Positions 55,009 through 64,000 of a DNA stretch of 64,000 nt are shown here, piece by piece. Source of the stretch: Narthecium ossifragum (taxonomy: Eukaryota; Streptophyta; Magnoliopsida; Dioscoreales; Nartheciaceae); contig OY986966.1 in assembly GCA_963920575.1 (NCBI GenBank), positions 10,766,048 to 10,830,047 on the forward strand. Direction: 5' to 3'. Made by a program: the position numbers and the translations under genes. Numbering within the stretch: the stretch's first letter is position 1; each line of letters opens with the position of its first letter. Below the pieces are notes generated by a model. The model was given only the letters and a program-made list of their open reading frames with translations. It was not told the DNA's origin and ran no database searches.

Positions 55009-57180
55009 TGATAGAGCTTGAAACGTGTCGCGACTCAACAAGTCTGCTCAAAATTACAAATTTATATTCAAACTACTAACTAACTACTTTAGGGGTAGCT
55101 AGCAGTGAGTCCGAGTCAATCCACATGGAACTAGGATTGAGTTCAGATGCTTTGTATAGTCTCTTACGAATGAGTTGAGGAAATGTTTGGAATTAGAACT
55201 AAACTAGCTTGATACTAAAGGATTTATAGATGCGAGAAAAGGGACCAAGGAATTCTTAATCCGGAACACGGGTTCTACCAGGTCTTCCTAAGATTAGGGT
55301 ATACTAATCACATTGAATGACTTTCCTAATGGTTGATAGGTGAATGACTAGTTCTCTCTATCACTCAACAAGTTCTGGTTGGGATTCCTTGTCGGCGAGA
55401 GCAATTATCTAAAATTCGTTGATCTAATGGTTAGTTATGATCACCGCTAGTGAATCCTCTGATTAGGATGAATTCATCGTGAGAAAATAAGTATTATATG
55501 AATTTAGGTGTAAGATCAAGATGGTTCTCACACCTTGATGGCCTAATCTAGAAATATAGGATAAATAGAGAATTAAGAATAGAACGTAGTGGTTCTAACA
55601 CTACTATAGTGGTTCCAACACTACTATAGTGGTTCTAGCACTATATAATCCCTAATCACGGAGAAGAGTTCACCTGAGAAACTATGGTTCTAGCATGATC
55701 CTCCTATGAGATGAGTCCAATCCAAACCCTAACATGCAATAGCTCTAGATCTATCACGCATAAGAACAATCCAAGCATCTAACAATAAATCAACACCAAA
55801 ATTATAAAAGAATTAAGATCAATCCATATAAGTCATGCAAAAAGGTATAGAAACCCTATATCTTAGAAATCCCTAGTAGAAACCCTAGTTACATCATAAG
55901 AATCCCTTGACAAGAGGTTTAGCTACTCATCTTTAGGGTTTGATCCACAGACGAAGGTTGATGAAGTTCCTCCGCCATGGATCTCCTCCAAAAGAATCTC
56001 CAAAGAAAATTCTAAAAGTGGAAAGAAAACTATTCTTCACCTCCAAAAGAGAAGACCCCAAAAACCCTAAAATATGCTTATTTATAGCCTAGGAACATCC
56101 CACTCCTGGATTAGATCTTGGCCGTTGATTTCCTTCCTGGCAATCAAATGATTGATCCTTCCATATAGGAGGATCGATCCTTTGTCTTCAATTGCCAACC
56201 ACGCCCGTAAAGGATCAATAATTCACAAAGGAGATGATCGATCCTTCCCTTGTGTGATTGATCACGTCCTGTGGATGATCGATCATGCCATGAAGGAGGA
56301 TCGATCCGTTTAAAGCTTGCTCTCTGTCAGTGTTATCGTACATACATGATCGGTCCTTTGATGGAGTGATGATCGATCCTTTAGATCTGGGCCTTTGATT
56401 TTGCTTAACTGATATCAAAGGATTGATCATTTACGAAGGAGATGATCGATCCTCCCCTTGTGTGATTGATCACGCCCCGTGGATGATCTATCATGCCATG
56501 AAGGAGGATCGATCTGTTTAAACCTTGCTCTCTGTCAGTGTTGTCGTGCACACATGATCGATCCTTTGATGGAGTGATGATCAATCCTTTAGATCTGGGT
56601 CTTTGATTTTGCTTAACTGATATCAAAGGATCGATCATTCAGGGATGAAGATCGATCATTTGCACCCAAAAAAATGGCTGCGCCTAAGTAGAATCGATCA
56701 TTCCAAAGAAAATGATCGATCATGCAAAATATGTCTCTTTGTCACCTCTGCTACAGTGCAAGGATCGATCCTTTAGGGGAGGATGATCCATCCTTCTGTT
56801 CTGCATATTTACTCTTTTGCCATTCAGACTGCGCCATTGGTACAAACAATGTCGTAACGTCTTTTTAGGAAACTTAGAATTACGAACCGTAAGATCCTCC
56901 AGAAACTAGACTTCAAGAGCTTTCCAACCATATATTGCACATTATCTGGCTCTTCCTGAGAATGTACAGTTTTAATCTTCAACGCTAACCCATCTTCGTT
57001 CCTTTGCTCCTTTGCTCCTAGCAGGTTCTTTATTTATTCGTTTTAGCACCAAACCTGATCTAATTTTCATTGAAGACTCTTATACCTGAAATACATCATA
57101 GACTATCAAAATAGCATTGCTCGGAGACTAATAAGAACTCGTTAAAAGGGCGATTTGTGCACTTTTCACGCGTTATCACA
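55009..57180 (-). repeat. 3' LTR of the Athila element
   Basis: 2172 bases; on the - strand TGTGATAACGCGTG...AGCTCTATCA, preceded by the tract AAGTTGGGGGG. 55009-55955 matches the surviving part of the 5' LTR. A three-copy CTATAGTGGTT(C) piece near 55600 is two copies in the 5' LTR. It holds the 208-base tandem repeat. Confidence 0.88.
56222..56637. repeat. 208-base tandem duplication rich in GATCGATC
   Basis: Two units of 208 bases (56222-56429, 56430-56637) share AAGGAGATGATCGATCC, GTGTGATTGATCACG and CTCTCTGTCAGTGTT. The flanks carry many further GATCGATC 8-mers. Confidence 0.9.
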
Positions 57181-58280
57181 CCCCCCAACTTGATCTTTGC
57201 TAGTCCTCGAGCAAAGCAAGACAAAAGTAAAAATAAAGCAGTAAGCCTAACTAGCCACTTTCATAGGTCTCACGATTACACTTAGCATGTGTAACAAGCT
57301 TTTAAACCCATGGGTGGCCCAAGTGGAGTTATAGTCTCTTGAGGCTATCCAACGATGATACCCATAAACATCTATACATCACATTTGACATATCATCAGA
57401 AATCAATTACAATATTCATTAACTCCAATGCATAAAATAGAAGTAATATCCATGAATATATTCATTAATTCATAATCACATAAGAGTAAAGTAAATCAAA
57501 ACATGTCATAACACACTTTCAATACTTCAACATATTTAATCATGATTCAAAAATAACTTTAACACTCTAGTGTGTGAATAATGTTCCACATGCATCGGAG
57601 TATCCATTATCTCCAAGCTTTCAACCATTCAAGATAACAATCCTAAGTAAGCACATATTTTCCACTATCACATAACAATAATTGTTCCTTTTTTTCTTTT
57701 TCTTTTTTCTTTTTTTCAAGGAAATTCAACCATTTTACGCGAACAACATGCTGGTCAGGAACATTGCCCAGTTACTAAGTATGAAATCCTCATTTTCTTT
57801 CTTTCAGGAAGTTCAACTGTTTTACGCGAACAACACGCTGACCAGGTGTCCTGTCCGGTTACTAAGTTGAAAACCCTACACTTTTCATACAAATACTTTT
57901 TACGAACAGAAAATTGCATGTGTTTATGTATCTTCTGTGACATGACAGAGAACTGTAAATCTACTCTAGCCTCATGCTCAGAATCTAACTTCAACTCCTA
58001 AGCATGTGAAAGAACTCAATTGCATTAAGATATGTCAGGTCCTTCCTAAATCACAGTGAAAGTGTTAAAGTATAGAAATAATGCCATGCATAGCTACATT
58101 TACTAAATCTTATATGACATAAATTTCTGAATAATTCATAAGACAAATTTCTGAATCAAGCATCTTTGTCAATAAATATCATAATTTCATTCTTCTGACA
58201 TAATCTAAGGGATGTATAATAGTTGATTATCATGAAGTATGATAAGCATGAAATTTATGCATGCTACCCCCCAACTTAAG
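57181..58280 (-). repeat. Athila 3' untranslated region between two purine tracts
   Basis: On the - strand both ends read AAGTTGGGGGGT (57181-57190 and 58267-58277). The stretch matches 21608-22800 of the other Athila remnant. No gene. 57720-57870 holds two copies of AGGAAATTCAAC...TTTTACGCGAACAAC. Confidence 0.7.
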
Positions 58281-58897
58281 CGGGATTGTCCTCAATCTCG
58301 GAAATAGGGTAACGGATAGAGATAACCTGATCTTCGGAAGACCGTATTTGCCTATCAAGGTTAAGCGTGAAAGCCAAGGCTATGTGTGATGTTGTACTGC
58401 ATCGCAGCAATATGCATACCATAGTGTATAGACCCTGAAAAATAGTAGAAGAAATGCCCCGCGATGGCAAAGAAGGTAAGAATAGAGTAAGCATAAAAGG
58501 GTAGAGAAAAATTGAGCATCATCTCCTCTATTTATTCAAGAAGCACATGGGCTACAAATTTTCATTCTTTCTATCCACGATACATCCACAACTATAAAGA
58601 TAGCGCCACATACACACGGGGCACACCCCCTTATTGACACGATTATAAAGAACCAACCATGCAAATAATTAGAAAACAAGCAAGCATGCAAATAAGAAAA
58701 TTTCAAATAAACAAATTAAAAATTCAAAGCAAATATGGGTTGTCTCCCATCAAGCGCTTGGTTTAACATCTCTAGCTCGACCCAATGAAAGTTCGATTAC
58801 TCATAAAATTGCGAGGCCCCTTCTAAATGATGATGCATCTAGAAATTCTAGAACGAAGCCATATTCGAATGACTTTATTTAAAAGCCACTAATAAAG
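58281..58897. other. Athila spacer where pol is expected
   Basis: No polymerase motifs on either strand. It includes GGGTTGTCTCCCATCAAGCG near 58738, a box seen downstream of integrase in Athila/Tat-type elements. Confidence 0.5.
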
Positions 58898-60229
58898 TCA
58901 AGTTTCTTTTATCACAAGCCATTTTAAACTTCTGTCTATGTAGGCAAGAAATCGGTCACGTTCTTTCTTAAAGGTATTATATGGCCAAATGAATGAATGC
59001 AAGAACGAGGAAAATGGCTTGAAATCCGAGATGGACACTGATAGAATTGTGGCAGAGGCTATTGAAGAGGAGAGTGTAGAAGGTGACAAATCAAATTCAT
59101 GCCTCCACCAAGGGACCATGTCACTATTTCCTAATTCAAACTCTCCAATAATGGGCAAGACCACATTCAAATTCATTCTCATCTGAAGTGTTGGAGCAAC
59201 ATTAAGACATATATCATCACATGCGCTAAGGTTTGGTAAATCTTCATACAATCCAGACAAGATCGGCTCAACACTATTTGAAATATCATCGTTAAACATC
59301 TCATAAACCGGTAAGTCAATCTCATAATCATCCTAAAAAACAGGTAGGTTTTCAACAAAAACTTCATACACTGGTGAATTGATATGATCACAATTAATAT
59401 TATCCTCTAGTATTTTCTCACAAGAATTCATATTGCTTGGTTTGTCCTCATAAAATACTTCATATATAGATAAATCACTATCACAAGGAACATCATTGCA
59501 TAAAATATCATTACTGCATAAAACATCCTCAAAACGGTAAGCCTCATAATCATTATCCACCATTGATGGTACACTATCTAAGCTCTCATCATTAGAATAA
59601 TCTGTCCATGCATCAACCATAAAACATTCTTTATCACATGCACGATTGTTAGATGTATCAAAGATATTCATTCGTATCTCTATGTTACCAAAAGTGACGG
59701 TCATGACACCATTCCAACAATTGATTAAGACATTTGCAGTTGCAAGGAAAGGTCAACCTAGAATGATGGGGATGAATTTTTTATATCGTGGGCCCGACTC
59801 CATGTCTAAGACAACAAAATCGACTGGAAAGAATGCATTGTCTACTTTGATCAACACATCTTCAACTATACCTCTAGGTTTTTTCATTGTTTTGTCTGTA
59901 AGTTGAAGGTTCATCATTGTGGGTTTGAGCTCTCCTATTCCAAATTGGCGATATAAGAAATACGGAAGAATGTTGACACTAGCTCCCAAATCAAGAAGGG
60001 CTCCCTCAATGAGATTATTACCAATAATGTAAGGAATGGTGGGAATGCTCGGATCCTCAAGTTTAGGGGGAAGGTTACATCTAAGGATGGAGCTCACTTG
60101 CTCGGTCAAGAAGATTTTCTTGGAAACATGCGATCGAGATTTCCTCTTTTGAGTGCAAAGATCTTTGAGGAACTTAGCATAAGACGGAACTTGCTTAATG
60201 ACATCAAGAAGCAGAAGATTGACATGCAC
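58898..60229 (-). pseudogene. Protease and following pol N-terminal part of the Athila element
   Basis: 60229-59753 has KIFLTEQVSSIL, PKLEDPSIPTIPYIIG, then LLDLGASVNILPYFLY, the Athila variant of the retropepsin site, KPTMMNLQLTDKT, GIVEDVLIKV, FPVDFVVLDME and IPIILG. A TGA near 59755 then interrupts PFLATANVLINC. The frame continues MTVTFGNIEIRMNIFD at 59704 through an acidic linker (DNDYEAYRFEDV) to a stop at 58898 that precedes the place of the RT. The Asp-Leu-Gly active site is a known Athila feature. Confidence 0.85.
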
Positions 60230-62071
60230 TTTCTTAAATCAACAGTCTACTAGGGTCGTAGGAAACGGAACTTTAGGTACGTAAATTCTAGGGTTTGGCT
60301 AAGATGCAATTGGTGTGGGCTCATGAGGTGGCGGTGTTGGTTGTAAAGATGCATGCAAATCAACTGACGGATGTGAATCATGTGATACGTTAGAATGTTG
60401 TGATGCATGCACATCTTGTAATGATGTATGTGCGTCATGCTCATGCTCTAATGATGTCATTGGGGTTCTCCACATTTGCAATTGATTTTTAACTCCTAAG
60501 GGTCGTCACTGAATGAACTTGTTCAAAGCTAGAATCAATACAATGTTGCCATTTGGGGTTGGGAACGGGTTGACTAGGTAATCTCCCATCTTCTCTCCTA
60601 GACAAAGCATTAGCAAGTTGACCCAATTGAGCTTCTATTTTAACTAAGGTTTGAGAATGGGAATGAACTAATTGAGTTATCTCGTCACTGTGTGGACTTT
60701 GATTCGGTTGTGGTGGAGGATGAGAGGGTTGATTTTGAATCTCTTGAGGTTGTAGTGGCCCATATGGTTGTTATTCCCAAGATTGAGATGCTTGAGATTG
60801 ATAAGGCACTTGGGAAGAATAATTTTGAGGAGGTTGATATGGAGGCTGAAATTTAGAAAGGTAATTTGGCGTTTGAGTATTCATCGGTGGCCTTGAATTG
60901 AAAGAAGTAGGTTGTTGGCCAGGTGTTTTCCAAGAAAAATTTGGATGGTTTCGCAAACCGGGGTTGTAAGTGTTGGAATAAGGATCATAGGTCGGCTTAG
61001 ATTGACCATAAACTGCATTTATATGTTCATGTACTAACTCTGGGTAACGGCATGCTAAATGACAATCGGTGACATCATGACCGGAAGCAGAACACAAGAA
61101 ACAAAGTTCACCTGAAGATTGAAGCACAGGAGGATTCGAGGACGCAATTTGATTTGTCGTTTGGGTAAGAACTTGATCGAGCTTTCTACTCAATGCATCA
61201 ATTTGTTGGGCAAGACGGGTAAACTCATTTAGTTCAAGGACTCCTCTAGGAGTATGTTGATTTGAAAATCCTTGGTTGTTTCAAGAAGAGGTAACATAAT
61301 GTAGGGAATTCTCAAAAAGTTTCCAAGAATCATCAAGTGGATTGGTTATGAAAACTCCACCACATGCATCATCTATAGTCAATTGATGTTTCTCCTTTAG
61401 ACCTTTATAAAATATTCTACTATGGCCTATTGAGGAAATTGATGATGGGGACACTTCCTAAGGAGCTCTCTATAATGATCCCAAGCTTCATGAAAAGCTT
61501 CGTCGTCGACTTGTCTGAATGAAGAAATTTCATGACGAAGGTCACTAGCCTTAGTGACCGGGAAGAATTTTTCAAGGAATTGGGCTTGTAATTGAGGCCA
61601 GGTAGTAATAGATCGAGGTTCTAAAAAAATAAGCCAATGTTTGGCTTTACCCTTTAGAGTAAAAGAAAACAGTTTGAGTCGCTAAGCATCTTCAGTAAAA
61701 TTGTTGACTCTCACTGTAGAACTTATCTAAATAAACTCCTCAATATGATTATATCGGTCTTCATGAGACAATCCGTGAAAGGTTGGTAGAGATTGTAAAA
61801 ATTGTGGCTTAATTTCATAATGGGCTGCCCCAATCACCGGAGGTTGAATGCAAGAGTTGGAAGTGAATGAATTAGAAACATTGAAATCCATCATAGCCCT
61901 ACGACCTTGATCTTCAGGTTGGTTAGGATTAACATTGGGTTCAGGATAGTCATTAGGGTTATCCATGGTTTGATGAGGAGGAGAAGAAACTATATGTTTA
62001 TGCGATGCATCACTAGAAGAAAAAAATTCTTTCAACGTAAGAGAAAGATCTGGGTCCTTATCGTCATTCAT
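60230..62071 (-). pseudogene. Gag of the Athila element
   Basis: Opens at 62071 with an acidic N-terminus (MNDDKDPDLSLTLKEF), then FNVSNSFTSNSCIQPPVIGAAHYEIKPQFLQSLPTFHGLSHEDRYNHIEEF, a stop, the gag core KGKAKHWLIFLEPRSITTWPQL, FLEKFFPVTKASDLRHEISSF and DHYRELLRKCPHH, and further stops. 61193-60771 carries the single knuckle CFLCSASGHDVTDCH followed by YNPGLRNHPNFSWK. All are standard for Athila gag. It packages element RNA; this copy is broken by several stops and frameshifts. Confidence 0.85.
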
Positions 62072-62290
62072 TCACACATCACAAAGATCTAAGAGAGTTT
62101 AGAAATACAAACAATGCAATCTCGATGACGTGTTTGTTGGCGATCGCTCCTTCACCGCTCAGAAAGATGCTTCGTCGTTCTCCTCTAATGATCACACAAA
62201 GATAAGGAAAAATTAGCACTGAAACTATTTTTGGTCTTTTATATAGAAGCAAAAGAAAACTATACAAAGTAAACAACTCAAAACCAAGAT

Positions 62291-62308
62291 TTTCGAGAAA
62301 CGACGCCA
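62291..62308 (-). promoter_or_regulatory. Primer-binding site of the Athila element
   Basis: On the - strand TGGCGTCGTTTCTCGAAA lies a few bases after the LTR end, similar to the TGGCGCCGTTGCCGGGGA site (tRNA-Asp) used by Athila-type elements, with several changes. Confidence 0.7.
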
Positions 62309-62314
62309 AAATTT

Positions 62315-63241
62315 TGATAGAGCTTGAAAAGTGTCGCGGCTTAACAAGTCTGCACAAAATTATAAATTTATATTCAAACTACTAACTAACTACTTTAGGG
62401 GTAGCTAGCAGTGAGTCCGAGTCGATCCACAAGAAACTAGGATTGAGTTCAGATGCTTTATATAGTCTCTTACTTATGAGTTGAGGAAAGGTTTGGAATT
62501 AGAACTAAACTAGCTTGATACTAAAGGATTTATAGATGCGAGAAAAGAGACCAAGGAATTCTTAATCCGGAACATGGGTTCTACCATGTCTTCCTAAGAT
62601 TAGGGCACACTAATCACATTGAATGACTTTCCTAATGATTGATAAGTGAATGGCTAGTTCTCCCTATCACTAAGCAAGTTCTGGTTGGGATTCCTTGTTG
62701 ACGAGAGCAATTATCTAAAATTCGGTGATCTAATGGTTAGTTATGATCACCACTAATGAATCCTCTGATTAGGATGAATTAATCGCGAGAAAATAAGTAT
62801 TATATGGATTTAGGTGTAAGATCAAGATGGTTCTCATACCTTTATGGCCTAATCTAAAAAAAAAAGATAAATGGAGGATTAGAAATAGAACGTAGTGGTT
62901 CTAGCACTACTATAGTGGTTCTAGCACTATACAATCCCTAATCAAGGAGAATAGTTCACCTGAGAAACCATGGTTATAACATGATCCTCCTATTAGATGA
63001 GTCCAATCCAAACCCTAACATGCAATAGCTCTAGATCTATCACGCATAAGAACAATCCAAGCATCCAACAATAAATCAACACCAAAATTATAAAAGAATT
63101 AAGATCAATCCATATCAGCCATGCAAAAAGGTATACAAGCCCTAGATCTTAGAAATCCCTAATAGAAACCCTAGTTACATAATAAGAATCCCTTGGCAAG
63201 GGGTTTAGCTACTCATCTTTAGGGTTTGATCCACAGACGAA
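62315..63241 (-). repeat. 5' LTR of the Athila element, cut on the right
   Basis: Matches 55009-55955. It ends abruptly at CACAGACGAA, where the TGTCGCGCCCC repeat begins. Confidence 0.88.
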
Positions 63242-64000
63242 TGTCGCGCCCCGACCCGCGAAAGCCCAACCGGGCCGGGTGACGCGAACCGGAACCTAAC
63301 GAAACGAGGAAAAATATTGGCGAGAGTTCCCTCTAACTTATCGGTCTCCCTAACAATTCAACACAAGCACCTTCAATTTAAAAAGACATAATTAAAGAAG
63401 CCTCGAACCACAGATTACAAAACCCAAGTGAATTTAATTTACATATTCTAGGAGAGGGGGAGATTCAAATACAACATTTAAACACTCCCGTATGAGACTA
63501 ACTAACATGGGGTATAAAACCGTAAATGATCGTCACCTCTCAGACTCCGCTTGGCACCGCCGCACCGCTGACCAATTACCCGGTAGGGGCCATTGAAGAG
63601 GAGCTAACGCCTGCACCTGCAGAACACAACCCGGGTAGGAGTGAGCATAAAGCTCAGTAGGGTTCTACACTATGACACACAGAAGAAAGAGGGAAACACA
63701 ACAGTGTCGCCCTCAACTAAGACCTGGGTGTATACAGGGGCCCCATAACCCCACCGCATGTCTCTGAGGCCCACGATCATAGTCTTCCAACCGAGCTGGT
63801 CACATGTCAGGTCACACTCAGTAGTAGGAAACAACACTGCTAACTCACAAGTAGGGAACGGTACAGCAGGCGGGAAATGGCACCGCTGAGTAGGCAACTC
63901 CTCTACTCAAGAGTCAACACAGTGTAACACCGGCTGCACCTCAACATCCGATTCAAGGCCGACACGACCTCTACAATCACCAAGCAACAGGTGTACCAGT
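63242..64000 (+). repeat. TGTCGCGCCCC repeat, copy 2, runs off window
   Basis: Begins TGTCGCGCCCCGACCCGCG, matches copy 1 for its first ~320 bases, then continues (GAGTGAGCATAAAGCTCAGTAG box near 63640). LTR-like. No gene seen. The element extends past the window. Confidence 0.65.

Larger units (their letters stand above)
55009..63241 (-). mobile_element. Athila-type gypsy element with gag-protease only
   Basis: LTRs at 55009-57180 (3') and 62315-63241 (5', cut) in - orientation; tRNA-Asp-type primer site; gag and protease in family order. Reverse transcriptase, RNase H and integrase are absent. Between protease and the 3' LTR lie ~600 bases with the GGGTTGTCTCCCATCAAGCG box and a ~1.1 kb untranslated region bounded by two G tracts. 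Non-autonomous, either as a family or by deletion. Confidence 0.85.

Noticed and set aside
56215..56638. Two similar frames on the - strand
   Set aside because: Direct products of the 208-base tandem duplication in the LTR, not genes.
56140..56790. Regularly repeated 8-mers that could suggest a CRISPR array
   Set aside because: Plant nuclear DNA; the repeats are too short, unevenly spaced and inside an LTR.

Overview
This window is nuclear DNA from a flowering plant. It has short exons with GT-AG introns, organelle-targeted RRM and PPR genes, a NAC transcription factor, and very dense nested LTR retrotransposons. GC-rich captured gene pieces beside AT-rich intergenic DNA would fit a monocot, but the species cannot be fixed from the sequence.

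Layout. 1-15285: a Ty3/gypsy element of the Tat type on the + strand, entered inside gag. It has a dual RNase H, an antisense plant-mobile-domain reading frame between integrase and 3' LTR, and a second gypsy element (4797-9676) inserted in its integrase. 15286-17799: a truncated, recent duplicate of argJ. 17800-19257: a chromovirus-like LTR. 19488-19639: a pirin-like gene fragment. 20102-28456: a nearly complete Ty1/copia element on the - strand with target duplication GAGGC. It sits in a glutathione peroxidase gene fragment, and its own left LTR is split by an Athila-like remnant (20169-23806, target duplication GTGGT). 28651-35364: GC-rich DNA and a ~5.2 kb structure with two ~1.15 kb inverted arms carrying captured gene pieces, a MITE-like end and a 200-base assembly gap (32900-33099).

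The gene-bearing island is 35365-48806: a divergent NAC gene (+), a LINE tail (-), a complete 17-exon argJ gene (-, 464 aa), a small organelle-type RRM protein gene (+) and a single-exon P-class PPR gene (-). argJ and the RRM gene are head-to-head across 350 bp holding telo-box motifs; the RRM and PPR genes are tail-to-tail. All three are housekeeping genes with probable organelle targeting: arginine biosynthesis in the plastid and RNA binding in plastid or mitochondrion.

48807-64000 is repeat-rich again: an array of small TTTAAA-centred inverted motifs, a TRIM/LTR scrap, a broken Mutator-like transposase gene (50600-53315) joined to a chromodomain-integrase tail and LTR of a chromovirus, and an Athila-type element (-, 55009-63241) that keeps gag-protease but has no reverse transcriptase or integrase. 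A repeat starting TGTCGCGCCCC lies on each side of the Athila element.

The points most worth following are the antisense plant-mobile-domain frame in the Tat element, the duplicated ~95-residue module between its gag and protease, the template-switch-like junction at the edge of the argJ duplicate, the gag-protease-only Athila element with twin polypurine tracts, and the inverted-arm element with captured gene fragments.
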